From CAZNEZ01 sp964572475 (lineage in GTDB: Bacteria; Bacillota; Clostridia; Lachnospirales; Lachnospiraceae): a stretch of DNA of 64,000 bases. Positions 54,411-64,000 of the stretch are shown here, in pieces (positions within the stretch are counted from its first letter, which is position 1; the number at the start of each line of letters is the position of its first letter). Under the pieces are notes generated by a model. It saw only the letters and a list, made by a program, of their open reading frames with translations, was not told where the DNA came from and searched no databases. The position numbers and the translations under genes are program-made. The stretch is from the NCBI GenBank assembly GCA_964572475.1, contig CAZNEZ010000004.1, positions 21,655-85,654 on the forward strand. Direction: 5' to 3'.

Positions 54411-54450
54411 AACAAAGCAGGAACTGTTGCAAAACGGGACCTGCTTTGTT
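54411..54450 (+). terminator. hairpin terminator after spoVG
   Basis: AACAAAGCAGG (54411-54421) pairs with CCTGCTTTGTT (54440-54450). A second short palindrome, ATAGTATT-TG-AATACTAT (54393-54410), abuts it. The T-tract is interrupted, so partial read-through into pth is possible. Confidence 0.65.
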
Positions 54451-54503
54451 ATGATATAAGAAGTCTGTTATGAGTAAATGGCAGCGCAGAAATGAGGAAT
54501 AAT

Positions 54504-55079
54504 ATGTATATTATAGTTGGATTAGGAAATCCTGAAAAAAAGTATGATGGAACAAGACATAATATAGGATTTTCTGTAATTGATAAACTTTCAGATAAAT
54601 TTGGTATAGAAGTTGATACTAAGAAGCATAAGGCATTATGTGGTAAAGGAATAATAGCTGGCAGAAAGGTTCTTCTCGCTAAGCCACAGACATATATGAA
54701 TCTAAGTGGAGAGTCAGTTAGGGCAATATGTGATTTTTATAGTGAAGATCCAAAAGACAAGTTAATAGTAATCTATGATGATATAAGCCTTGAAGTTGGA
54801 CAACTCAGGCTCAGAGCTAAGGGAAGTGCAGGCGGACATAACGGCATTAAAAGCATTATTGCACATATAGGTTCTGAAGAATTTAAGAGAATAAAGTTTG
54901 GTGTTGGTGCAAAGCCTAATGGCTGGGATTTGGCTGATTATGTTTTGGGAAGATTTGATTTGGCAGACCAAAAATTTGTGGAAGAGGGTTGCGTAAATGC
55001 TGTAAATGCAGTAGAATCATTAGTCTCTGAAGGACTTGCTGAAGCAATGAATAAATATAATGGAAGTAAGAATAAGTAG
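54504..55079 (+). CDS. pth: peptidyl-tRNA hydrolase
   Basis: Frees tRNA from dropped-off peptidyl-tRNA. MYIIVGLGNPEKKYDGTRHN with the catalytic His is the canonical start, so ATG 54504 is right and ATGAGG (54492) is its SD. KPQTYMNLSGES, IYDDISLEVGQLRLR and GSAGGHNGIKSII follow. 191 residues. The spoVG-pth-mfd order matches Bacillus. Confidence 0.97.
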   Translation: MYIIVGLGNPEKKYDGTRHNIGFSVIDKLSDKFGIEVDTKKHKALCGKGIIAGRKVLLAKPQTYMNLSGESVRAICDFYSEDPKDKLIVIYDDISLEVGQLRLRAKGSAGGHNGIKSIIAHIGSEEFKRIKFGVGAKPNGWDLADYVLGRFDLADQKFVEEGCVNAVNAVESLVSEGLAEAMNKYNGSKNK

Positions 55080-55114
55080 AATTTAATACTAAAAGTAGAA
55101 AGGTTGGTCTGAAA

Positions 55115-58100
55115 ATGAAGACTTTATATGAGCCATTACTAGAACTGAATGAATATCAGCGAATAGTTGATAAACTTCAGAAGAAGAGCGATACCATCCA
55201 GATTAATGGCTGTATCGATTCTCAACAACTTCATATGATTAATGGTCTTGGCAATGGCTTTAAGAATAAAGTTATTGTTACATTTAGTGACCAACGAGCT
55301 AAAGAAATATGTGATGAATATAGGTTTTATGATAGGGAAGTAGTATATTATCCCAATAAAGACTACATTTTTTATAGTGCAGATGTCAGAGGTAATCTCA
55401 TTGTTAAAGAGCGTATGCATGCAATTAGAAAGATTCTTGAAGATAAAAATATAACGGTCGTGACCTCAATAGATGGTCTTATGGATAAACTATTACCCAT
55501 TGATACATTAAAAGATAGTATTCTGCATTTTGCAACAGGAGATACTATTGATTTAGAAAAATGTCGTGAAGTTCTTGTAATGCTTGGATATGAGAGAACC
55601 TCACAGGTAGATGCTCCAGGTGAGTTTGCTATTAGAGGAAGTATAATAGATATATTTCCATTAACGGAGGAATTACCATTTAGGATTGATTTATGGGATG
55701 ATGAGATAGATTCAATCAAGTCATTTGATAAAGACAGCCAGAGATCAATTGAAAATCTAGAAGAGATTACGGTATATCCTGCAACAGAATATGTACTTAA
55801 TGAAGTTCAGATTGCCAGTGGGTTAGAGCGGATTAAAAAAGAATTAGATAAGCATGTTAATAGTCTTAGAAAAAAGATGCTTACGGAAGAGGCACACAGA
55901 ATTAGCAGTACAACGAAAGAATTCGTTGAAATGATTTCGATTTCACAAGCGGGTGCTCTAATTGACAGCTATGTTAATTATTTCTGTGAAAAATCTGTGT
56001 CATTTATCGATTATTTTGATATTAGTGATACAATATTCTTTGTGGATGAACCTAATAGAATTGCTGAACGCTGTGATGCAGTCATGATGGAATTTAGGGA
56101 AAGTATGGTTCATAGACTTGAGAAGGGATATCTGCTTCCGAATCAAGCTGATTTGCTGTTTGACGCTAAGACTATATTTGGATATATAAATGTTAGAAAA
56201 TCAGTTTTATTTACTACACTGGATCAGAAAATTAATAATTTTGATGTAGCAGAGAAATTCTTCATAGAAGCTAAAAATGTAAATCCATATAATAATAGTG
56301 TCGAGATGCTAGTTAAAGATTTGCAAAAGTATAAGAAAATGGGATATAAAATGCTTATATTATCTGCATCTAAGACTAGAGCAGAACGTCTTGCAGATGA
56401 CTTATTTAAGGAATATGATTTATCAAGTTTTTATTCTGAAGATAAAGACAGAGTGATAAAAGCTGGTGAAATCATGGTTTCAACGGGCAATATTCATAAG
56501 GGATTTGAATATCCTATGATAAAGTTTGTTGTTATCGCAGAGACGGATATATTTGCTGCGGAGAAAAAGAAAAAACGAAAGAAGACTAATTATTCTGGCA
56601 GCAGTATTCAGAGCTTTTCCGAACTTAATATTGGTGACTATGTTGTCCATGAGAATCATGGTCTTGGAATCTACAAGGGAATTGAGAAAATTGAAGTAGA
56701 TAAGGTTGCAAAGGATTATATCAAGATTGAATATGCAAGCAGTGGTAATCTTTATATTTTAGCGACTCAGCTGGATATGATTCAAAAATACGCTAGTTCT
56801 GATGCGAAGAAGCCTAAGCTTAACAAGCTTGGAACTCAGGAATGGAATAAGACTAAGACTAGAGTAAAGGGTGCAGTTAAGGACATAGCAAAGGATTTGG
56901 TAGCATTATATGCAAAACGTCAGGCTAAATCAGGATTTGCATGTGGATCAGATACTGTATGGCAGAGAGAATTTGAAGAGGTGTTTCCATATGAGGAAAC
57001 AGGTGATCAGTTAAAGGCTATTGAAGATACTAAAAAGGATATGGAAAGCCACAAGATTATGGATAGGCTTATTTGTGGTGACGTTGGATTCGGGAAGACA
57101 GAGATTGCAATAAGAGCAGCGTTTAAGGCAGTACAAGAAGGTAAACAGGTTGTGTTCTTAGTTCCAACTACGATTCTTGCACAGCAGCATTACAATACAT
57201 TTTCCCAAAGAATGAAAGATTATCCTGTAACTGTTGAAATGATGTCTAGATTTAGAACGGCATCAGAGCAGAAGAATACTATTGCAAATGTTAAGAAAGG
57301 TTTTGTTGATATCTTAATTGGAACTCACAGAGTTCTTTCGGAAGATATTAAATACAAGGAACTTGGACTTTTAATAATAGATGAGGAGCAAAGATTTGGT
57401 GTTACTCATAAGGAAAAACTTAAGAAGTTAAAAGAAAATGTTGATGTACTTACTTTAAGCGCAACTCCAATTCCAAGAACTTTGCATATGAGCCTGATTG
57501 GAATCAGAGATATGAGTGTGTTAGAAGAACCACCTGTTGACAGGATTCCTATTCAAACTTACGTTATGGAATATAATGATGAGATGATTCGAGAAGCCAT
57601 TAATCGTGAGATGTCAAGAGGCGGTCAGGTATACTATGTATATAATCGTGTTAACAATATTGAAGAGATTGCAGGACAGATAGCAAAGCTTGTTCCAGAT
57701 GCTAATGTTGCATTTGCACATGGACAGATGAGCGAAAGAAAGCTCGAAAAGATTATGTATGACTTTATTAATGGTGATATTGATGTGCTTGTATCTACTA
57801 CTATTATTGAAACTGGTCTTGATATATCAAATGTAAATACTATGATTATACATGATGCAGATAAATTAGGTCTTTCTCAGCTTTATCAGCTAAGGGGAAG
57901 AATCGGACGTTCTAACAGAACAGCATATGCATTTTTAATGTATAAACGTGACAAGATGCTTAAAGAAGTAGCAGAAAAGAGACTTCAGGCGATTCGCGAA
58001 TTTACAGAACTTGGAGCAGGATTTAAAATTGCTATGCGTGACCTTGAAATAAGAGGAGCAGGCAATATTTTAGGAGCTGAACAGCATGGACATATGGAAG

Positions 58101-58675
58101 CCGTAGGTTATGACTTGTATTGTAAAATGCTTAATGAAGCTGTAATAATGATGAAAGGTGAAAAAATCATTGAAGATGACTTTGAAACTACAGTTGATAT
58201 TGATGTAGATGCATTTATTCCTTCAACATATATTAAGAATGAGATTCAGAAGCTTAATATTTATAAGAAAATTGCAGGAATTGAGAATAAAAGTGAATAT
58301 GAGGATATGCAGGATGAGCTTATGGATAGATTTGGTGAGATGCCTAAAAATGTTCTTAATCTCCTTGGTATTGCGCTAATTAAGGCGCTTGCACATAGTA
58401 CCTATATTACTGATATTAAGGCAAATAATAGGGAGATTCGCTTAGATATTTATAGAAATGCACCTGTAAATATTGCAAATTTGCAAAGCTTGGTTGATAG
58501 ACATAGGAACAAACTTAAGTTTACAGCAGAGTCATCTCCATATCTGACATATAAGATAGACAAGGTAGTTAAAGATATTGATGATTATATTGATATTATA
58601 ACATGTCTTTTGAATGATATAGAAGAACTCATAATAGAAAGGGATAATAGAAATGATATTAAAAAAGATATTTAA
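55115..58675 (+). CDS. mfd: transcription-repair coupling factor
   Basis: A 1186-residue DNA translocase that removes stalled RNA polymerase and recruits UvrA. Order of domains: UvrB-homology region (about 20-350), CarD-like RNAP-interaction domain (LNIGDYVVHENHGLGIYKG, about 505), SF2 motor with Walker A CGDVGFGKTEIAIRAAF, DEEQRFG and TGLDISNVNT, and a C-terminal TRCF domain. All helicase motifs are intact. The ORF end overlaps the prsA-like gene by 23 bp. Confidence 0.97.
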   Translation: MKTLYEPLLELNEYQRIVDKLQKKSDTIQINGCIDSQQLHMINGLGNGFKNKVIVTFSDQRAKEICDEYRFYDREVVYYPNKDYIFYSADVRGNLIVKERMHAIRKILEDKNITVVTSIDGLMDKLLPIDTLKDSILHFATGDTIDLEKCREVLVMLGYERTSQVDAPGEFAIRGSIIDIFPLTEELPFRIDLWDDEIDSIKSFDKDSQRSIENLEEITVYPATEYVLNEVQIASGLERIKKELDKHVNSLRKKMLTEEAHRISSTTKEFVEMISISQAGALIDSYVNYFCEKSVSFIDYFDISDTIFFVDEPNRIAERCDAVMMEFRESMVHRLEKGYLLPNQADLLFDAKTIFGYINVRKSVLFTTLDQKINNFDVAEKFFIEAKNVNPYNNSVEMLVKDLQKYKKMGYKMLILSASKTRAERLADDLFKEYDLSSFYSEDKDRVIKAGEIMVSTGNIHKGFEYPMIKFVVIAETDIFAAEKKKKRKKTNYSGSSIQSFSELNIGDYVVHENHGLGIYKGIEKIEVDKVAKDYIKIEYASSGNLYILATQLDMIQKYASSDAKKPKLNKLGTQEWNKTKTRVKGAVKDIAKDLVALYAKRQAKSGFACGSDTVWQREFEEVFPYEETGDQLKAIEDTKKDMESHKIMDRLICGDVGFGKTEIAIRAAFKAVQEGKQVVFLVPTTILAQQHYNTFSQRMKDYPVTVEMMSRFRTASEQKNTIANVKKGFVDILIGTHRVLSEDIKYKELGLLIIDEEQRFGVTHKEKLKKLKENVDVLTLSATPIPRTLHMSLIGIRDMSVLEEPPVDRIPIQTYVMEYNDEMIREAINREMSRGGQVYYVYNRVNNIEEIAGQIAKLVPDANVAFAHGQMSERKLEKIMYDFINGDIDVLVSTTIIETGLDISNVNTMIIHDADKLGLSQLYQLRGRIGRSNRTAYAFLMYKRDKMLKEVAEKRLQAIREFTELGAGFKIAMRDLEIRGAGNILGAEQHGHMEAVGYDLYCKMLNEAVIMMKGEKIIEDDFETTVDIDVDAFIPSTYIKNEIQKLNIYKKIAGIENKSEYEDMQDELMDRFGEMPKNVLNLLGIALIKALAHSTYITDIKANNREIRLDIYRNAPVNIANLQSLVDRHRNKLKFTAESSPYLTYKIDKVVKDIDDYIDIITCLLNDIEELIIERDNRNDIKKDI

Positions 58676-59741
58676 AACGGTAATTCGCAGAAAAAATATA
58701 GCATTAATTCTATCAATAACGATGGCCGCATCTGTTATATTGACAGGATGTGGTAAGTCAAAGGATAGCGAAGATGAGACAAAGGTTATATCATATTCTA
58801 ATGATACTATAACTGCAACTCTGGGAGAGAAGAATATTTTGCTTGATGAAGCAAAGTTTTATGCATATAGCCAGCAGGCAAGTTATGAAGTATATTACCT
58901 TGCCAATAATCAGACTATTGATTGGACTACTAAATATAAAGATGATGAAACCCTACAGGATGCTGTAAAAGATGAAGCAATGTCACTTATTAAAAAAAGA
59001 ATAATTTTTAATAATCATGCATCAGATTATGGTATCGAGCTGAGCGATGATGATAAATCAACAATAGAAAAGCAAGTTAAGGACTTTTTTGACAATAGTG
59101 ATGAGAAAATAATTAAAGCAACTGAAATAACGAAGGAGCTATTAACAAGACTTTATACAGAAAACTATATTTACAATAAAGTTAGGGATAAACTTCTTGA
59201 GGGAAAAGATGTTACAGTAACAGATGAAGAGGCTAAACAGACCAATATCACAGCACTACAGATATATTCTGATAGTACAGATGATCCAGAAGCAACTGCG
59301 AAAACTATTCTTAAGCGAGTTCAAGATGGTGAAAAGCTTGATGAAGTGTCTAAAAAATATGGCTTTAATGTAAGTGTTGGAAATGTTGGCCTTGGTGATA
59401 TGGATGGTAATAATCTTGAAAAGGTTTGCCTTGAGCTTAAGACTGGTGAAGTAGCTATGGTTAAAATTGATGGAACGCATTACATTGTGTATTGTAATTC
59501 GGATTATGATGAAGAAGCTACTAAGATAGCTAAAGATAATAAGAAGACTGAAAAAGAAAATGCGATTATAGATGAAGTTTATTCTGGATGGGAAAAAGAT
59601 GTTGAATTTAATATTAAGGATGATGTTTGGGATACAATAAAATATGATACGGCCATTTTTACAACTGATAACATGGAAAGTGTTACAACATCGGCAGATG
59701 AAACAACGGCTGAGGGAGAAACAACAGCAGTTGAGAATTAG
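58653..59741 (+). CDS. PrsA/SurA-like peptidyl-prolyl isomerase lipoprotein
   Basis: A 362-residue exported lipoprotein with a basic start, hydrophobic segment and lipobox ILTGC (Cys about residue 33). The exterior part has an N-terminal helical SurA-like region and a parvulin-like stretch (ATAKTILKRVQDGEKLDEVS, then GDMDGNNLEKVCLELKTGEV) that is diverged, followed by a Thr/Glu-rich tail. It probably helps fold secreted proteins outside the membrane. It starts inside mfd, with AAGGG upstream. A PrsA-like gene after mfd is common in Clostridia. Confidence 0.83.
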   Translation: MILKKIFKTVIRRKNIALILSITMAASVILTGCGKSKDSEDETKVISYSNDTITATLGEKNILLDEAKFYAYSQQASYEVYYLANNQTIDWTTKYKDDETLQDAVKDEAMSLIKKRIIFNNHASDYGIELSDDDKSTIEKQVKDFFDNSDEKIIKATEITKELLTRLYTENYIYNKVRDKLLEGKDVTVTDEEAKQTNITALQIYSDSTDDPEATAKTILKRVQDGEKLDEVSKKYGFNVSVGNVGLGDMDGNNLEKVCLELKTGEVAMVKIDGTHYIVYCNSDYDEEATKIAKDNKKTEKENAIIDEVYSGWEKDVEFNIKDDVWDTIKYDTAIFTTDNMESVTTSADETTAEGETTAVEN

Positions 59742-60009
59742 AAAGCAACAGTTAGGATATTCAAATATATGATGAGCAATTAGTAGTGTGAGTATAATAT
59801 GTGCATGCGGGTTAGAAAATAACAGGAATGTCAGATAATGTCTTATTATGTTACATTTATAATTAATAATAGAATAAACAATTCCTCTGGTATATACTAT
59901 AGATAAAGCATCGGTTGGAAAATCAGGGTGCATTAAACAATTATACCTTAAAAGCTTTAAAGGGTCAGATATTGGGAATTGGGAGGATAAGGCAATAGTA
60001 ACAAAACAA

Positions 60010-61038
60010 TTGGGAGAAACACTGAAAGACTATCTTTCATTACTTGAGTATTCATCTCTAATTGAGATTACAAAAGAGTATAAAGAGGTTTTTACAAGAA
60101 AAATCATGAAAGAAGAGGCAGCTTATCATGAAAAAGAATCCTTGATAGTGTTATTGGAAGAATGTATCAGGGAAAGTTTTAAAGATTATGTATCTTGTAT
60201 TATCTATAATGAATTACAAAATCTTAGATTTGTATATAGCTTTGATAATGAATTTGTAACATCTTCAAATGAAAAGATAGTTATGGGATTTGTTAGAAAA
60301 GGATATGCATTTATATGTGAAGAAAAGATGGGAGGAGGAATAGTAGATAAGATTCACATACCGCGCGAAATTATTGATATGGCAGAATTTCTCGATGATG
60401 AAGATACTATATGCGAAAGAACGCGAATTTATAGTAAAATATGTGCAATAGTGAATATATGTGGAAGCATAAAACGTAGTAAATTAGAAGAGATTATTAT
60501 TCAATCAGAAGAATTTGAGAATAATTGCAGTAATTACATTGATGAGTGTATACGCCTTTCTAAGGTTGTTCATCAGGATTATCAAATGAAGTTTGACTAT
60601 ATTGTAAATGATTTACTGCCATTAGAAGAAAATGAGATAGATGGCATATGCATTATGGAAGAATCACCAAAATATAATATGGTTAGTGAATCAGATAATT
60701 CAGATATAAATAATACTTGGGAAGAAACTGAGCATACAAGTAGGATTATAAGAGAATTACCAAAGTATGTAGGCAATATATTTGATGTAAGAAATGCTAA
60801 TCTGCAAAAGATAAAGGCAATTTTACTTAGAATTAATGGTGTTGGACATGAAACTGCAAAGAAATATCTGCTTGCTATAGAAGCAGCTTGTCTAACTAAT
60901 GAACCAAGTAAAGACGTAGTGGATTTTCTTAGGTTTGAGTTATCGGGAAAGAAATTTCATGCAGAAGAGATACAGATAGAGCAGATTAGAATGTTGTATG
61001 AAAAGTTAAAACTATCTACGATTAGATGGAATATATAA
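60010..61038 (+). CDS. unrecognised protein with a C-terminal helix-hairpin-helix-like end
   Basis: A 342-residue soluble protein, mostly helical and acidic, without signal peptide. The C-terminal part, KIKAILLRINGVGHETAKKYL, resembles a helix-hairpin-helix (INGVGHETA) that could bind DNA; the rest shows no known motif. The TTG at 60010 has GGGAGG only at 59981-59986, about 23 bases upstream. An in-frame ATA at 59995 lies eight bases from that SD, so initiation may be unusual. Upstream, 59742-60009 has no gene I can support, only a TATAAT at about 59796. A hairpin terminator follows. Confidence 0.55.
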   Translation: MGETLKDYLSLLEYSSLIEITKEYKEVFTRKIMKEEAAYHEKESLIVLLEECIRESFKDYVSCIIYNELQNLRFVYSFDNEFVTSSNEKIVMGFVRKGYAFICEEKMGGGIVDKIHIPREIIDMAEFLDDEDTICERTRIYSKICAIVNICGSIKRSKLEEIIIQSEEFENNCSNYIDECIRLSKVVHQDYQMKFDYIVNDLLPLEENEIDGICIMEESPKYNMVSESDNSDINNTWEETEHTSRIIRELPKYVGNIFDVRNANLQKIKAILLRINGVGHETAKKYLLAIEAACLTNEPSKDVVDFLRFELSGKKFHAEEIQIEQIRMLYEKLKLSTIRWNI

Positions 61039-61087
61039 AATAGATTTAAAAATCAAATAATCTTGTCTATCAGTTTGTCAATAAGTT

Positions 61088-61120
61088 AAAGTGGCTGTCA
61101 CTTAAGTGAACAGCCACTTT
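61088..61120. terminator. bidirectional terminator
   Basis: AAAGTGGCTGT (61088-61098) pairs with ACAGCCACTTT (61110-61120), with an inner ACTT/AAGT, between convergent genes. Confidence 0.85.
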
Positions 61121-61210
61121 ACTTAATTAATTAGAAAATTAAATATTATAGTTAAAAAAGAGGAAAATTCATGAGTAAATCAGGAACAGTTAATATGGTC
61201 TATAATATGG

Positions 61211-62956
61211 TTAATATTTAAATTGACCAATCTGTTCAGAAAGCTCAGTGGAGACTGATTTACTATTCTGAGCAAGGGTGTCAATAGAAGAAATTTCATC
61301 TGCAAGTTCTGATGTTGAAACAGTTACCTGACCTACACCATTAGCGCTTTCTTCTATGGCTATCGAAACAGCATCAATTGCTGTTTTAATCTCTGATATA
61401 TTATTAGATAATTCAGTTGCCTGAGTATCAAATTCCAACATCATGTTATTAAAGGTTGCAGAATCTTCACTGTATTTATTACCAGTTGCAACTAAAACAT
61501 CATAGTCCTTGACAATGTCGGTATTAATGAAATCTAATAATTTTTTAGCTTCTTCAGCGAGTTCCTCAACAGCTTCGATAACGACATGGCTAGCTGTCTG
61601 AATCTCTGTTGCAGTATTATTGGAATCTTCAGCTAATTTACCAATTTCACTGGCAACTACTGCAAATCCTCTACCTTGTTCACCAGCTCTAGCTGCCTCT
61701 ATACTAGCATTAAGTGCCAATAAATTGGTCTGCTCTGTAATATTTAGTATCTGCTCTGTAAGAAGATGAATCTTTTCAACTGATCTTGAACGCTCAATTT
61801 TTTCGGTTAATGATTGATTAATCTCATCTACAAGCTTTATTGTAGCTTGCTGTGATGCAGTAGCATTAGCACTAACATCAATGGCTTGGTGCTTAATACT
61901 TTCAGCCAGTTCAGAGCCAGAATTAGCTTCCTGAGCAATCTTGTCACAGAACTGCTTAATGTTATCTGTTGTTGACTCTATTTCAAGAACAGCAGCAGAA
62001 GTCTCTTCCATAGCAGCACTCATTTCTTCCATAGTTGCAGAAACATCATTAATCTTGTCATTAGCACTGCTGGTATTATTGGCGATATTGGTTGCTCCAG
62101 AATCAAGTGAATTAGAAGAAACAGCAATATTTGAAACAATTTCACGAATCTTTTTAATAAAGGAATTAATATTATCAGATATAAGTTCTAATTCATCTCC
62201 AGAATGTATCTTTAATTCCTTAGTTAAATCTCCATCGCTATTAACGATATCATATACTTTTTGATTAACATTATGTAGCTTTTTAACAAGACTATTAATA
62301 ATGAGATATAACAATGCATCTGAAATTATAAAGATAATAAGTCCCAAAACTAAGCTGTTTTCAACTAATTTGGTTAATGCAAGAATCATATTACTACAGT
62401 CATAATCAACGGCTACCATACCTACAACTTTGTTGTTAGATCCATATAATGGTGCATATGCGGTAATAAGCTTGCCATATGGAGTAGTATCAACATTACC
62501 AGAACAATATCCTTCCCCAGCATAAACTTGCTCAACAGGGATATAGGCTATATCTTTAGTATCTCCACCTATAGGATTAGGTGCATCTGTATCAGTATCT
62601 AATGCATAGACCATATTGCCAGAGGAATCTTTAACAAGTGCATATATATATTTGATGTTGGAACCCTCGCCCTGCATTTCTTTAGCTAGGTTAAGCTGTG
62701 TATTATATGATGTAGTATTTTCATCACCAGCCTTTAGATTAGATATTGCTGAGGCATCAAGAAAATTGTGACAGATGTTAGCGAGCTGCGATGCTTCTTT
62801 GACACCACTATTAATAAACTCCTTTTGAGCAGCAATAAAACAACATACAATTACGGAAATAATAGTTCCAATTAAAATTATAGTAGTTGGTATAAGCAGC
62901 TTTGCTTTGATACTTAGCTTTCTAACTTTGTTGACTTTTTTAGATTTAGTACTCAT
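61211..62956 (-). CDS. methyl-accepting chemotaxis protein
   Basis: A 581-residue chemoreceptor. N-terminal membrane helix ([20 protein letters not shown]), an extracytoplasmic Cache-like sensor (about 45-190, with [20 protein letters not shown] and [12 protein letters not shown]), second helix (about 195-220), HAMP segment, and a signalling domain whose tip has [20 protein letters not shown]. It passes ligand state to CheA/CheW. The start ATG 62956 follows AAAGGGGA. Implies a motile, chemotactic organism. The ligand is unknown. Confidence 0.94.
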   Translation of the reverse strand: MSTKSKKVNKVRKLSIKAKLLIPTTIILIGTIISVIVCCFIAAQKEFINSGVKEASQLANICHNFLDASAISNLKAGDENTTSYNTQLNLAKEMQGEGSNIKYIYALVKDSSGNMVYALDTDTDAPNPIGGDTKDIAYIPVEQVYAGEGYCSGNVDTTPYGKLITAYAPLYGSNNKVVGMVAVDYDCSNMILALTKLVENSLVLGLIIFIISDALLYLIINSLVKKLHNVNQKVYDIVNSDGDLTKELKIHSGDELELISDNINSFIKKIREIVSNIAVSSNSLDSGATNIANNTSSANDKINDVSATMEEMSAAMEETSAAVLEIESTTDNIKQFCDKIAQEANSGSELAESIKHQAIDVSANATASQQATIKLVDEINQSLTEKIERSRSVEKIHLLTEQILNITEQTNLLALNASIEAARAGEQGRGFAVVASEIGKLAEDSNNTATEIQTASHVVIEAVEELAEEAKKLLDFINTDIVKDYDVLVATGNKYSEDSATFNNMMLEFDTQATELSNNISEIKTAIDAVSIAIEESANGVGQVTVSTSELADEISSIDTLAQNSKSVSTELSEQIGQFKY

Positions 62957-62991
62957 AAAAATCCCCTTTCTTATAATAGATTGTTGTATCT

Positions 62992-63000
62992 ATTATAGCA
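62992..63000 (-). promoter_or_regulatory. extended -10 promoter of the chemoreceptor gene
   Basis: Minus strand TGC-TATAAT, 63000-62992, without a good -35. Confidence 0.45.
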
Positions 63001-63064
63001 CTTATAATGTCGAAAAAAAGTTTGATTTTGAAGTTGGCAAGTTTTTGTATGAAATCAAAAGAAA

Positions 63065-63132
63065 TAAAAAGGATATTAGAAGCATTTATCAAATAGAGTA
63101 AAAAGGATATTAAAAGCATTTATCAAATAGAA
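63065..63132 (+). repeat. two tandem 34-bp direct repeats at the IS left end
   Basis: TAAAAAGGATATTAGAAGCA begins the first copy (63065-63098), and the second (63099-63132) differs at about two positions. The repeats lie just outside tnpA and may be at or near the left end of the IS200/IS605 element. Confidence 0.75.
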
Positions 63133-63185
63133 TAAGTAGATTAAAACTACATATCACATTATTGATAATTAAAAATATATCAAGT

Positions 63186-63608
63186 ATGAATATAACATAT
63201 AAATCAAACAACAATATCGTCTATTCTTGTAAGTACCATGTGGTATGGTGTCCAAAGTATAGACGAAAAGTTTTAACAAATGGAATAGATACTAGATTAA
63301 AGGAACTGATTACCCAGTATGCTGCAAATATTTCTGTAGACATCATGGAAATGGAAATCATGCCAGACCATGTACACATACTCATGGAGGTAGACCCACA
63401 GTTTGGTATTCATAAAGCGGTAAAGTCTTTAAAGGGATATACTTCTAAAGTTTTGAGAAGTGAATTTCCGATGCTTAAAACAAGAATGCCTTCACTATGG
63501 ACAAATAGCTATTTTGTATCTACCGTAGGTGGTGCACCACTTGATGTAATCAAACAGTATATTGAAAACCAGAAAACATCGCAACGACAAAAGGATAAAC
63601 AAGGCTAA
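63186..63608 (+). mobile_element. tnpA: IS200/IS605-family transposase TnpA
   Basis: A 140-residue HUH Y1 transposase. CKYHVVWCPKYRRKVL is the family start; the metal motif HVH is in MPDHVHILMEV; the catalytic tyrosine lies in DVIKQYIENQKTSQ. Complete. The enzyme moves single-stranded DNA by peel-and-paste without target duplication. I place the start at ATG 63186; the ATG-like start at 63162 lacks support. Its stop overlaps tnpB (TAATG). Confidence 0.95.
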
Positions 63609-64000
63609 TGCAAAAAGGTGTAAAGTTTCGGATTTACCCGAATAGGGTACAGAAAGACTTAATAAACCAAACCCTCGGCTGTTGCAGATTGGTTTACAAC
63701 AGAGGTCTTGCTATGCGTGAAGATGCGTATAAAAATGGGAACAAAATAGGGTATTCGGGGACATCTGCAATGCTTACAGACCTAAAAAGAAATGAAGATT
63801 TTGCATTCTTAAAAATAGTTGATTCCATTGCATTACAACAATCCTTGCGTGACCTTGACAGAGGCTATGTGAATTTCTTTCAGAAACGTGCGTCACATCC
63901 AGCATTTAAGAGCAAACATAATAATCATCAGTCTTACCGCACAATAAATCAATGCATAAGCTCATTCGTGAACAGCGTAAGCTTTCACGAAAAGAAAAAG
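63608..64000 (+). pseudogene. tnpB: TnpB RNA-guided nuclease, internally deleted, cut off by the window edge
   Basis: The start KFRIYPNRVQKDLINQTLG and CRLVYNRGLAMREDAYKNG, then RDLDRGYVNFFQKR and HPAFKSKHNNHQSYRTINQ, are a normal TnpB N-terminus (about 115 residues). Right after this the bases from 63952 read HKLIREQRKLSRKEK in a different frame. That segment normally lies roughly 100 residues further on, in the RuvC-bearing central part, so an internal deletion with frame change has removed the intervening region. The remainder of the gene is beyond the window. A nuclease from this copy would be inactive unless supplied in trans. Confidence 0.75.

Noticed and set aside
63065..63132. CRISPR array
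   Set aside because: Two 34-bp copies are directly adjacent with no spacers and no cas genes nearby.

Overview
AT-rich, gene-dense bacterial chromosome. Gene order and families point to a Lachnospiraceae-type member of the Clostridia: metG-tatD-rsmA, SRP RNA next to dnaX-ebfC-recR, spoVG-pth-mfd-prsA, glgC-glgD, a monoderm type IV pilus locus, and lineage-typical proteins such as a DUF6128-like protein, a long PRPP synthetase and a METTL25-like methyltransferase. Translation often starts at TTG, and strong SD motifs lie in 5'-UTRs. I do not assign a genus.

Layout. 1-690: truncated iron alcohol dehydrogenase. 691-4820: metG operon behind a T-box-like leader and two tandem 89-bp hairpin repeats. 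4868-9754: DUF6128-like protein, membrane protein, degenerate HD-GYP protein, tadA, a radical-SAM NrdG-like activase and a GNAT acetyltransferase. 10019-14189: two paralogous membrane-anchored beta-propeller proteins and a broken small exported protein; the last two share an upstream motif. 14247-15956: SRP RNA, then an Abi_2/AbiF-type HEPN protein with a hairpin leader RNA, set between copies of the dispersed hairpin repeat. 16008-28227: dnaX-ebfC-recR running into a MukF/MukE/MukB-like (Wadjet JetABC-like) SMC operon without a visible JetD, then a giant TPR/acidic/ATPase protein. 28317-34566: YwmB-like fragment, methyltransferase, secreted protein of unknown role, exonuclease III and an M29 aminopeptidase. 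34726-43605: type IV pilus biogenesis (prepilin peptidase, pilin, PilC, a PilM-PilN fusion, PilO, two minor pilins, PilB, and a reversed PilX-like gene), with no PilT. 43841-51352: class A PBP, prs, dnaI, dnaD and murC, with a DnaA-box cluster in the dnaD/murC gap. 51713-59741: glgC, glgD, spoVG, pth, mfd, prsA-like. 60010-62956: unknown protein and a chemoreceptor. 63065-64000: IS200/IS605 element with intact tnpA and an internally deleted tnpB.

The best candidates for a less-described system are (i) the Abi_2 HEPN protein with its structured 5' RNA, inserted between SRP RNA and dnaX and flanked by hairpin repeats, and (ii) the recR-linked three-gene MukBEF/JetABC-like condensin, whose SMC carries Asp-Asn instead of Asp-Glu at the Walker B position and which is followed by a TPR-acidic-ATPase protein.
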